Shown here one piece after another: positions 51,855 through 59,659 of a DNA stretch of 64,000 nt. Numbering within the stretch: position 1 is the stretch's first letter; the number at the start of each line of letters is the position of its first letter. This DNA is from Paenibacillus sp. (GTDB lineage: Bacteria; Bacteroidota; Bacteroidia; Bacteroidales; Muribaculaceae). The notes beneath the pieces are model-generated. The model did no database searches, was not told where the DNA came from, and saw only the letters and a list, made by a program, of their open reading frames with translations. The translations under genes and the position numbers were made by a program. Location: positions 249,331 through 313,330 of the forward strand of contig JAMPHR010000002.1 of NCBI GenBank assembly GCA_023663345.1, given 5' to 3'.

Positions 51855-53240
51855 ATGAAACCACGTCTCCTGTCAACGCTGTTCACTCTCCTGGCCATAG
51901 CGTTAGCGTCCCGGGCCGAGGCTCCGAAATACATATTCTACTTCATCGGCGACGGCATGGGCATGGCCCAGGCTCTCAGCGCCCAGGTATATAACCGCAC
52001 TGTCCTCGGCAACACCGACCCCATCCTCATGATGCAATTCCCTGTGGCCTCGCAGTGTACCACCCACTCCGCCTCATCCCCCGTTACTGACTCAGCAGCC
52101 GCAGGCACAGCCCTTGCCTCCGGCGTGAAGACCAAGAACGGTATGCTCGGCATGTCGCCCGACTCCGTGGCCGTCACCTCGGTAGCCAAGGAGCTGTTCG
52201 ATCGTGGTTATGGTGTGGCCCTCGTGACCTCCGTGCCTATCGACGATGCCACCCCCGGAGCATTTTATGCCCATGTGCCAAGCCGTAAGATGTACTATGA
52301 GATAGGCAAGCAGGCTGCCGCATCGGGCTACGATTTCCTGGCCGGATCCAATCTCCGTGGCACAAAGGCTAAGGACGGTACCCCCACCGATCTCATCGAC
52401 ACCTTCCGCGCCAACGGCGTCGATATCGCCTATGGCATGGATCAGCTCAAGGATGCCAAGTCTAAACGGGTTCTTCTTCTCAACCCCGAGCAGATCACAT
52501 TCCCTCAGATCGGCTACACCATCGACTCGGTGCCGGGAGCCATGAATCTCCCCGACATGACCCTCGCGGCCATAAAGCACCTTGAAAAGAATGGCCGAGA
52601 CCGCTTTTTCATGATGGTTGAGGGCGGCAACATCGACTATGGAGGCCATGCCAACGACGGTGGTACCATCGTAAAAGAGGTACTCAACTTCAATCAGGCC
52701 CTTCGTCACGCCTACGATTTCTATCTCGCCCATCCCGACGAGACCCTCATCCTCGTCACCGCCGACCATGAGACAGGTGGTATGGGCCTCGGAAACAACC
52801 GTGTGGGTTATAATCTCCACCTCGGCTACATCGACCGTCAGAAGATCTCCAAGGACGTTTTTGCCGACTATTGCCGCTCCTTGCGCAAGTCGCGTCGCAT
52901 CTACGAGTGGCCCGACATGAAAGAATTTCTCACCGAAAACCTCGGCTTTTGGGAATATCTTCCCCTCACCGACAAACAGACCGCCACGCTTGAGGAGGAA
53001 TTTAACCGCTCCATGAAGAGCGATGTCACCGCCGACCACGCCACGCTTTATAACTCGTTCAACACCTTCACCGAGATGGTCTACGACATCATTGACGGCC
53101 TCACCGGCCTCGGCTTCACCACCAACGGCCACTCCGGAGGCTTCGTTCCCGTCTACGCCATTGGTGTCGGCTCCGAACTCTTCACCCCCCTCAACGACAA
53201 CACCATCCTCCCCGCCCATCTCCGCACCCTCACAAAATAA
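51855..53240 (+). CDS. Alkaline phosphatase
   Basis: Exported phosphomonoesterase of the alkaline phosphatase superfamily (461 residues, signal peptide to about residue 22). Motifs are YFIGDGMGMAQ (29-39) for the first metal, SPVTDSAAAGTALASG (75-90) with S80 as the likely nucleophile, FFMMVEGGNIDYGGHAND and VTADHETGG for the other metal ligands. No crown insertion characteristic of E. coli PhoA is obvious. It should release phosphate in the periplasm or at the surface. No Pho-box can be assigned. A convergent spacer with the second structured element follows. Confidence 0.92.
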   Translation: MKPRLLSTLFTLLAIALASRAEAPKYIFYFIGDGMGMAQALSAQVYNRTVLGNTDPILMMQFPVASQCTTHSASSPVTDSAAAGTALASGVKTKNGMLGMSPDSVAVTSVAKELFDRGYGVALVTSVPIDDATPGAFYAHVPSRKMYYEIGKQAAASGYDFLAGSNLRGTKAKDGTPTDLIDTFRANGVDIAYGMDQLKDAKSKRVLLLNPEQITFPQIGYTIDSVPGAMNLPDMTLAAIKHLEKNGRDRFFMMVEGGNIDYGGHANDGGTIVKEVLNFNQALRHAYDFYLAHPDETLILVTADHETGGMGLGNNRVGYNLHLGYIDRQKISKDVFADYCRSLRKSRRIYEWPDMKEFLTENLGFWEYLPLTDKQTATLEEEFNRSMKSDVTADHATLYNSFNTFTEMVYDIIDGLTGLGFTTNGHSGGFVPVYAIGVGSELFTPLNDNTILPAHLRTLTK

Positions 53241-53647
53241 TCCCTATACGCCATAATCTCCCATACGCCCTGCATCCAAATCGCCCTTTCAGCGCCCCAC
53301 AAGCCCTGAAAGGGCGATATAATATCCCCAAAATTCCCAGCAGACTATACTCCAATAATCCCCGCAGATTATACCAACGGAGCCGTGAAACGGCGATGCA
53401 ATTATAGCCCCGCCACGAGCGACGGATGCAAATTGCCCGCAGGGCAAAATTTGCATCCAGGCGCGAGGCGCGGGGAAAATGAGACGCATACCAATACGGG
53501 CGTCGGAGACGTCCTATGATTCCCCACGCTAATTCGCTGACCCTCTGGCCAAATATAATATTCCTCTGGCCCTTTGGTCAAAAACTCTGTACCAAAACCG
53601 GGGTCAAAAAACTCTATACTCTATACTAAAACCCTCTATACTAAAAA
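53241..53647. other. Convergent spacer with repeats
   Basis: About 400 bases without a gene. From left to right: an 11-bp perfect inverted repeat (CGCCCTTTCAG at 53282-53292, complement at 53306-53316), copy 2 of the structured element, a run of CCTCTGG and CCTTTGG words (53538-53568) and three CTCTATACT words (53612-53642). A minus-strand open frame over the element is considered spurious. Confidence 0.65.
53381..53516. repeat. Interspersed structured element, copy 2
   Basis: This 136-bp element matches the copy at 4434-4569. Its 5' hairpin is GCCGT-GAA-ACGGC, where copy 1 has GCCCT-GAA-AGGGC. Its outer stem is CCCCGC/GCGGGG, where copy 1 has CCCCAC/GTGGGG. Both changes keep base pairing. 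The central GGATGCAAATT hairpin (53424-53458) and the 3' GGGCGTC/GACGTCC hairpin are conserved. Confidence 0.75.
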
Positions 53648-54601
53648 CTAATATATCTCCCTCGCCACACGTCTCACCGACTCCGTGGCCATTAACGTAT
53701 AGAAATGAATCGACGGCACCCCATGTTCAATCAGATCACGACACTGCTCGATACACCATTCAACGCCAACCTCCTTGGCCTGCTCATCGCTCTCACACTT
53801 AGCCAATTCCGACGCAAACGGCTCCGGGATATCACTCCTGAACACCCTCGGCAACACATTCAACTGATTGCGGAACACCACCGGCTTGATACCCGGGATA
53901 ATAGGCACATTTATCCCCTCCTTACGGCAACGCTCCACGAAATCATAATACTTCTGATTGTCGAAAAACATCTGTGTCACCAGATACGATGCACCGTTGT
54001 CCACCTTCATCTTGGCATATCTCAGATCGCTCTCCATATTCGGGGCCGCCTCATGCTTCTCGGGGTAGCACGCCATACCATAGCTGAACGGGGTCGCATT
54101 AGCCTCGAAAGGCTCCCCGTCGGCATATATTCCACGGTTGAAATCATTCACCTGGGCCTGCAGGTCAGATGCGTGTAGATTCACCTCCCTGGGATCGGTC
54201 GACTTGTCAGGCCCCTTGGCATCCCCCTGGAGCAACAACAGGTCATGCACACCCAAGAAATTGAGGTCAATGAGCGCATACTCCGTCTCATCCCTTGTGA
54301 AACCCTTGCAGATGATATGAGGCACCGCCGTGATACCATACTTATTCTGTATGGCCGACGCGATTGCCACCGATCCGGGACGCTTGCGCACCTTCTTCTT
54401 TATGATACTGCCGTCGGGCTGTTCTCGGTACTGCACCTCGCTGCGGTGCGAGGTGATATTGATGTACTTGGGATCAAACTCCCTCAGCTTGTCGATGATA
54501 CCATACACTCGCCCTATGTCATTACCTTTGAGCGGGGGAAGTATTTCAAATGAGAATGCCGTGCGTCCTCCGGTCGCGTTAAGATGATCTATTACTCGCA
54601 T
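53648..54601 (-). CDS. metF: Methylenetetrahydrofolate reductase
   Basis: Flavoenzyme reducing 5,10-methylene- to 5,10-methyl-tetrahydrofolate, which feeds methionine synthesis. Hallmarks are FSFEILPPLKG (17-27) with the conserved catalytic glutamate, VPHIICKG near 93, LLLLQGDAKGPDK near 122, and VTQMFFDNQKYYDFVERCR near 208. The length of 317 is normal for the bacterial, domain-only form. It is the last gene of a leftward operon with dapB, lepB and wbqC, 70 bp after wbqC. No SAM riboswitch is seen in that gap. Confidence 0.95.
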   Translation of the reverse strand: MRVIDHLNATGGRTAFSFEILPPLKGNDIGRVYGIIDKLREFDPKYINITSHRSEVQYREQPDGSIIKKKVRKRPGSVAIASAIQNKYGITAVPHIICKGFTRDETEYALIDLNFLGVHDLLLLQGDAKGPDKSTDPREVNLHASDLQAQVNDFNRGIYADGEPFEANATPFSYGMACYPEKHEAAPNMESDLRYAKMKVDNGASYLVTQMFFDNQKYYDFVERCRKEGINVPIIPGIKPVVFRNQLNVLPRVFRSDIPEPFASELAKCESDEQAKEVGVEWCIEQCRDLIEHGVPSIHFYTLMATESVRRVAREIY

Positions 54602-54671
54602 ATATGCTGTGTTTTTATGCCCGGATCGCTTCGGGCTGAAATTGTATTATTGGAATTGGGCCGGGAGGGTG

Positions 54672-55292
54672 CTACATGAACGCCTCCTCGGCCATCTCGT
54701 TCAGATATAATTGCGCCTCAGGCCCAAGGTTGAACACCGGGTCGAGGATCGAAAGTCCGGCTATGAACCCCAGTTTATCACTCCTCACCTGCCTGTAAGG
54801 CTTCAGGGAGATCTCCCGGCCGAGATGGGGCATGGGATCCCCCTCGGAACGGTCCGAGGTCAGCCCGAGTATATCCCTTATCTCGCGGTCCCAGGCCATG
54901 GCGAGGGCATGGAGCTTCGGGAAACGTTCCGTCACTCCGGTGGTGAGCATGGGCATGAACCGGTCGATATAAAATTCAAAGTAGGGGGTACGGCCATAGG
55001 CACTCTCGAGCGCCACGCGATGAACGTCCCACCACGCTCCGTGGGTCGAGATCTCCACCTCGTCCCACCTTATCTGTGATGATACCGGCTTGGCTATGGG
55101 CACCGTGAGTTGCAGTTTCCCGCGTGTGTCGGCTATGGTGAAGCGGTGGGTATCCTTGTCGCGCTTGTCAAATCGCCCTGTCCAGTCCATCGCCGAACTG
55201 CCGCAGGCCCATGCCTTCACATAGTCCTCTATCTCCCCGCACAAGCGGGGAGGCAACATCACGTGACTCTCAGGAAATAATATCGGACGCAA
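54672..55292 (-). CDS. WbqC family protein
   Basis: A 206-residue protein of the WbqC family, often placed near surface-polysaccharide genes and, in Bacteroidota, next to lepB. Typical segments are LQLTVPIAKPVSSQIRWDEVEIS (about 60-82), WWDVHRVALESAYGRTPYFEFYIDRFMPML (about 87-116) and the C-terminal GFIAGLSILDPVFNLG. The fold has no signal peptide. A biochemical function has not been established, though a role in amino-sugar transfer has been proposed for the family. It begins 50 bp after lepB. Confidence 0.85.
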   Translation of the reverse strand: MRPILFPESHVMLPPRLCGEIEDYVKAWACGSSAMDWTGRFDKRDKDTHRFTIADTRGKLQLTVPIAKPVSSQIRWDEVEISTHGAWWDVHRVALESAYGRTPYFEFYIDRFMPMLTTGVTERFPKLHALAMAWDREIRDILGLTSDRSEGDPMPHLGREISLKPYRQVRSDKLGFIAGLSILDPVFNLGPEAQLYLNEMAEEAFM

Positions 55293-55342
55293 AACTGCAA
55301 AAAAATTACTGATTATTAATCACTTGATCAGTATGCCGGGAA

Positions 55343-56782
55343 TTACTCCGATGCTTTTTTCAGCACGCGGTTCCAGCGTATTCCGCCATTGAACATCGAG
55401 CGGTCCTTGTCAAACGAGATCAGCACCCTCTCCGGACGGCCTACGATATGATCCTCGGGCACGAAACCCCAGTAGCGCGAATCCAGCGAATTGTCGCGGT
55501 TATCGCCCATCATGAAATAGTAATCCATCTTGAAGGTATAGCTGTCGGCCGGCTTGCCGTCTATGTACACCTTGCCGTCCTCGCCCATGCGGGCATCCTC
55601 GTTCCCCTCATACACTCTTATCACCCTCTCGTAGCGCTTCCAGTTGTCGGGGGTAAGCTCGATGGAAGCACCCTTGGCCGGGATCCATATTTCGCCGTAA
55701 TCGGCTCGGGTCCATGTCGATGATACTCCGTCGGGATACAGTATCTCTCCCTCATTGGCCGGAACTTTCAGTACATTTGCTATGGCGGGATTACTGCTCA
55801 TCTTCATCACCATCGCCGGGGTGAGAGGAGAGGCATATATCTGGGGCACGCTTCCGTCGGGGTTCACGGTGAATCCCAGTTGGCGCAGGGCTTCGATATC
55901 ATCGGCGGTCACAGGCACCTCGTGACGGTCGTCGACCGAGATTCCGGCCTCGTCCCACATGGCATCGGTAAACCGTCCCTGTTTCAGCTGATAGTAATAG
56001 TTGAACTGCACATTCTCGGGCTGGTCTATGGCCTTGCCGTTGATATATATTACGCCGTCCACTATCTTTATGCGCTCGCCGGGCAGTCCCACGGCACGCT
56101 TCACATAATTTTCCCTGCGGTCCACGGGGCGGTATATCACCTCGCCGAAGGTCTGGGGATTGCCAAGCACCTGATCGCGGCCATACATCTTGCACAGTGT
56201 GTAGTAGTCGGGGTTCTGTATCTTGGTGGCCACGGTGTCTCCGGCCGGGAAGTTGAACACCACGATGTCACCCCTCTGCACGTTGCCCAGGCCCTTGAGG
56301 CGGTGGTATTTCCACTGCGGGGTCTCCAGATAGCTCTTGGTGTTGAGTATGGGGAAAGTGTTCTGTACGAGCGGGAAATGTATGGGGGTGTTGGGCACCC
56401 TCGGGCCGTAGGCCATCTTGTTGACCCACAGGTAATCGCCCACCAAGAGCGACTTCTCGAGCGATGAGGAGGGAATCTGGTAGTTCTGCCCCACGAATGT
56501 GAACACGAAATACACCAGTATCAGCGCATACACTATCGCGTCGACCCAGCTCATCACGCCTCTCACGGCAGCGCTCTTGGACTTCTTCCACCATGTGAAC
56601 GGTATATATCCCGTGATGTAGATGTCAAAGAGCAGTATCCATGCCAGTGCCACCCACCAGTTGCCAAGCCAGGCCACCCACAGGAAGAATATGAGCGATA
56701 CAATGCCGAAGCGTATCCATCGTGTACGGCTGTTCTCGCGTACCCGCCGCTTGAAGTCGGCTATAAACTTATCTTTATCCAA
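55343..56782 (-). CDS. lepB: Signal peptidase I
   Basis: Membrane serine protease that removes Sec signal peptides. Two N-terminal helices (about 24-63) and a third at 80-97 precede the catalytic region. The nucleophile is S107 in QIPSSSLEKSLLVGDYLWV, and the general base is K228 in YVKRAVGLPGE. GDNRDNSLDSRYWGFV marks the C-terminal box. The 479-residue length exceeds the usual 250-330 because of a long insertion between about 240 and 400, as is typical of Bacteroidota LepB. It starts 44 bp after dapB and precedes wbqC. Confidence 0.95.
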   Translation of the reverse strand: MDKDKFIADFKRRVRENSRTRWIRFGIVSLIFFLWVAWLGNWWVALAWILLFDIYITGYIPFTWWKKSKSAAVRGVMSWVDAIVYALILVYFVFTFVGQNYQIPSSSLEKSLLVGDYLWVNKMAYGPRVPNTPIHFPLVQNTFPILNTKSYLETPQWKYHRLKGLGNVQRGDIVVFNFPAGDTVATKIQNPDYYTLCKMYGRDQVLGNPQTFGEVIYRPVDRRENYVKRAVGLPGERIKIVDGVIYINGKAIDQPENVQFNYYYQLKQGRFTDAMWDEAGISVDDRHEVPVTADDIEALRQLGFTVNPDGSVPQIYASPLTPAMVMKMSSNPAIANVLKVPANEGEILYPDGVSSTWTRADYGEIWIPAKGASIELTPDNWKRYERVIRVYEGNEDARMGEDGKVYIDGKPADSYTFKMDYYFMMGDNRDNSLDSRYWGFVPEDHIVGRPERVLISFDKDRSMFNGGIRWNRVLKKASE

Positions 56783-56826
56783 TTTTCCGGAGTTTATTGA
56801 GAATCTGTTTTACAACTATCTGTAGT

Positions 56827-57621
56827 TCAGCCTATCAGAGATTTCATCATCTCCTCGATAGTGAATATGCCCTTGCGTCCGGCTATCCACTCGGCAGCCA
56901 TCACGGCGCCTAAGGCAAAACCGTCACGCGACTTGGCCGAGTGGCTTATGGTGATGGTGTCGACCTCCGACTCCCAGGTCACGGTGTGTATTCCCGGCAC
57001 TTCCCCCTCGCGGTAGGTGAGGATCGGAAGCTTGTCGGCGGGGATCTCCTTGGCGCGGGCCTCGGCCTCACGCTCCTGGGCCTCACGCTCGGCGGGCTCG
57101 GCGTTCATCCATATCACACCTTCGTCGGCCCAGCCGTCCACACGTCCGCACTCACCGATTATCCCCTCGGCGATAGTGAGGGCAGTGCCCGACGGATGGT
57201 CGAGCTTATGCACGTGATGGGTTTCCGACATGTGGGGCTTGTATTGCGCGAGCTTGTCCATGATGTTGGCAAGACGGCGCGAAATCGAGTTGAACACATG
57301 CACTCCTATGCTGAAATTGCTCGAAGCCAACAGGGCACCGCCGGCCTCGGTGACAGCCTTTTCCACCATGGCGCGTGAGTCGCCCCAGCCTGTCGATCCG
57401 CACACCACGGGGACACCTTTCCCCACAGCCCGCATCACATTGCCCGGAGCCGTCATCGGGGTGGTGAACTCGATGGCCGCCTCGGCCGATGCAAATGCCT
57501 CGGAATCAAAGTCGGCGGTATTGTCAGCATCTATGATGGCCACAATCTCATGGCCACGCTCGAGGGCTATGCGCTCTATCGCATGACCCATCTTTCCATA
57601 TCCTATGATAGCTATCTTCAT
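56827..57621 (-). CDS. dapB: 4-hydroxy-tetrahydrodipicolinate reductase
   Basis: NAD(P)H-dependent reductase in the lysine and diaminopimelate pathway, needed for peptidoglycan. The dinucleotide-binding motif GYGKMGHAI is at 7-15 and the catalytic motif ETHHVHKLDHPSGTA at 133-147 (H135, H136, K139). The length of 264 is normal. It is first in a leftward operon with lepB, wbqC and metF, driven by a full-consensus promoter at 57712-57742, about 90 bases upstream. Confidence 0.95.
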   Translation of the reverse strand: MKIAIIGYGKMGHAIERIALERGHEIVAIIDADNTADFDSEAFASAEAAIEFTTPMTAPGNVMRAVGKGVPVVCGSTGWGDSRAMVEKAVTEAGGALLASSNFSIGVHVFNSISRRLANIMDKLAQYKPHMSETHHVHKLDHPSGTALTIAEGIIGECGRVDGWADEGVIWMNAEPAEREAQEREAEARAKEIPADKLPILTYREGEVPGIHTVTWESEVDTITISHSAKSRDGFALGAVMAAEWIAGRKGIFTIEEMMKSLIG

Positions 57622-57711
57622 ATATCGTTGTTATATCTTCAGTTATTTAATTATCTTCTATTCAATTATCTTCTTCCGTATAATACTTCTTTTGTATGAT
57701 ACTTAACCATG

Positions 57712-57742
57712 CAAAAGTACACAAAAATCAACAATTAACCAA
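57712..57742 (-). promoter_or_regulatory. Promoter of the dapB-lepB-wbqC-metF operon
   Basis: On the minus strand TTG (57740-57742), 20 bases, then TACTTTTG (57712-57719), matching the Bacteroidota consensus. Confidence 0.7.
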
Positions 57743-57834
57743 TTCGCACCCACTTTGTAATAACGATATGTGACCTACACACGCCATATATCTGCTCAAC
57801 TTTAAGACAGAACGTATCAATCTCTGGTAAATAG

Positions 57835-58074
57835 TTATTTCTTGGAATGGCGTATGCGCTGGATTTTCTTGTAGTTGTCATTGTAGAGGTAGGGCGATTC
57901 AGGCAGGGAGGGGAGAAACTGTTCCCAGTTTTCGCCGAGACCTATCGCTTTCATGAGCCTAAGCATGGTGCTCATGGATATGTCGGTGATTTTGCCTGTC
58001 TCAAGCCGGTAGAGGGTGGTCATTCCTATACCGGCGGCCTTCGAGATCTCTTTGCGGGTCATGCGGAGGCACAT
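57835..58074 (-). CDS. Orphan XRE-type helix-turn-helix regulator
   Basis: A 79-residue HTH protein: MTRKEISKAAGIGMTTLYRLETGKI is the helix-turn-helix (about 5-29). The rest, with MSTMLRLMKAIGLGENWEQFLPSLPESPYLYN and a basic tail, has the pattern of HipB-like antitoxins in this phylum. Family-like residues continue upstream of the ATG as GLGQRFRDYR in the same frame, but no ATG, GTG or TTG precedes them before the stop near 58195. The true start may be a rare codon, or the 5' end may be frameshifted. No HipA-like kinase is adjacent, so the gene is an orphan or relic. Confidence 0.65.
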   Translation of the reverse strand: MCLRMTRKEISKAAGIGMTTLYRLETGKITDISMSTMLRLMKAIGLGENWEQFLPSLPESPYLYNDNYKKIQRIRHSKK

Positions 58075-58275
58075 CCGGTAGTCCCGGAACCGTTGTCCGA
58101 GGCCCGCATGATATCCACCGTTGACATCGATCTGTTTGTAAGTATCATTATATTGATAATTAAACGATAAATACAGGTTTAATATTTCATATAAGAATAT
58201 TTACAAAATTATATATTCCCTTATGCACTTGCAAATTTTGTTAATTATAATTCACATGAAATTTTGGAATTTTAG

Positions 58276-58283
58276 TAATTTTG
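58276..58283 (+). promoter_or_regulatory. -7 element of the MFS gene
   Basis: TAATTTTG matches TAnnTTTG and lies 26 bases before the ATG at 58310, which makes earlier in-frame ATGs at 58223 and 58256 unlikely starts. The -33 box is not clear. Confidence 0.5.
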
Positions 58284-58309
58284 CACCCCTCATAAAAATT
58301 TTAGTGCGT

Positions 58310-59500
58310 ATGAATGTAAACAATGTTTCTTTCGGTCGGCGGTACATGGTGTTTCTTATGGTGTTTCTCGGTATGCTGTCGGCATTCGGTCCGTTTGTCA
58401 CCGATATGTATCTGCCGGTGCTTCCGCGCATGTCGGAGATCTTTGGTTGTTCCGCGTCAAATGTCCAGATGGGATTGACCATGAGTCTGGTAGGTCTTGC
58501 CATCGGTCAGCTTTTCTTTGGACCGTTGAGCGACAAATATGGCCGACGTCCGGTGCTTGTCGCCTCGTTGGTCCTCTTCTCAGTCTCTACTGTGGTTATT
58601 CTTTTCTCTCCTGATATCACGTGGTTCAATATTTGTCGTCTGTTCCAAGGCATTGGTGGATCGGGAGGAATAGTCTTGTCGAGATCTGTCGCAACTGATT
58701 ATTATTCGGGCCGTGAATTGGCCAAGACACTTGCTATAATAGGAGCCATCAACGGTATAGCTCCCGTGGCATCGCCGGTGGTGGGAGGCATTGTCGCCTC
58801 ATTTACCGGTTGGCAGGGTATTTTTTCAATTCTTCTTGGCATCGGTATCGTGCTGATCGCCATGAGTCTCATATTCCGTGAATCCCATCCGCAGGAGCAC
58901 CGCAATCCCGCCGGATTGCTGTCGTCGTTTGGGGCGTTCGGCCGGTTGCTCTGTATGCCTTATTTCAGGGTATACGTGCTGATGTATGCCTTTGCCAACG
59001 GTATTCTGTTTGCGTATATATCATCGGCATCTTTTGTCATACAGAGTCATTATGGTTTTTCGCCATTTGTGTTCTCCATCTGTTTTGCGGTCAATTCCAT
59101 ATTCATCGGCATCGGCTCGGGGCTCTCGGTAAGGATAAAGGATCCTGCCAGGTCGGCGTTGGCCGGATGTGTGATGCTTGTAATGGGATCGGTGGCCGAA
59201 CTGGTGCTGTTCAATATCTGCGACACATTCCTCATATATGAATGTCTCACATTGGTCATACTTACCGGACTGGGTTTCGTTTTCACCACGTCCACTACCT
59301 TGACCATGACCGAAGGACGGCAATATATAGGAGCGTCATCAGCGATATTCGGAGCGGCAGGTTTTCTTTTCGGAGGAATAGTTTCCCCGATTGTCGGCAT
59401 AGGCGATATCCTTCATTCGTCCATGACCGTGACCCTGGTATGCTCGATTATAGTCACCTCATTCACGGTGATGGCTACCAGAAGAAAGAAGGAGGCCTGA
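58310..59500 (+). CDS. MFS transporter, Bcr/CflA drug-efflux family
   Basis: A 396-residue inner-membrane antiporter with 12 hydrophobic helices. Counting from the ATG at 58310, the first loop has the DHA1 pattern FGPFVTDMYLPVLPRM (about 26-41) and the conserved motif A-like GPLSDKYGRRPVLV (about 74-87), both typical of Bcr/CflA exporters. Motif C-like glycine-rich AINGIAPVASPVVGG follows in helix 5. It should export bicyclomycin-like or other small drugs by proton antiport. Its -7 box is 26 bases upstream. The TonB receptor downstream has its own promoter. Confidence 0.87.
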   Translation: MNVNNVSFGRRYMVFLMVFLGMLSAFGPFVTDMYLPVLPRMSEIFGCSASNVQMGLTMSLVGLAIGQLFFGPLSDKYGRRPVLVASLVLFSVSTVVILFSPDITWFNICRLFQGIGGSGGIVLSRSVATDYYSGRELAKTLAIIGAINGIAPVASPVVGGIVASFTGWQGIFSILLGIGIVLIAMSLIFRESHPQEHRNPAGLLSSFGAFGRLLCMPYFRVYVLMYAFANGILFAYISSASFVIQSHYGFSPFVFSICFAVNSIFIGIGSGLSVRIKDPARSALAGCVMLVMGSVAELVLFNICDTFLIYECLTLVILTGLGFVFTTSTTLTMTEGRQYIGASSAIFGAAGFLFGGIVSPIVGIGDILHSSMTVTLVCSIIVTSFTVMATRRKKEA

Positions 59501-59568
59501 CGGTGAAATTACTTTAAAATGGGTATATGAGAGGTGTGATGGAGGGGATTTTTCGCTATTTTTGAGGA

Positions 59569-59599
59569 TTGTGGACCCTCGGGAGTGGAAGTAATTTTG
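59569..59599 (+). promoter_or_regulatory. Promoter of the TonB receptor/chelatase pair
   Basis: TTG (59569-59571), 20 bases, then TAATTTTG (59592-59599), matching the consensus. No B12-box or other cobalamin riboswitch hallmark was found between here and the start codon at 59660. Confidence 0.65.
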
Positions 59600-59659
59600 C
59601 ATACTGAAAACGGGGCCATCCGGCCTTGTATTGATCATCAATCATTATCGTATTCAACT

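Noticed and set aside
52092-53219. A 375-residue minus-strand open frame opposite the alkaline phosphatase gene
   Set aside because: It exists because the GC-rich coding strand leaves few stops in antisense. The plus-strand gene has signal peptide and catalytic motifs; this one has none.
59500-59659. Cobalamin riboswitch before the TonB receptor
   Set aside because: No B12-box-like GCCACTG sequence or matching stems were found, and the promoter leaves a leader of only about 50 bases.
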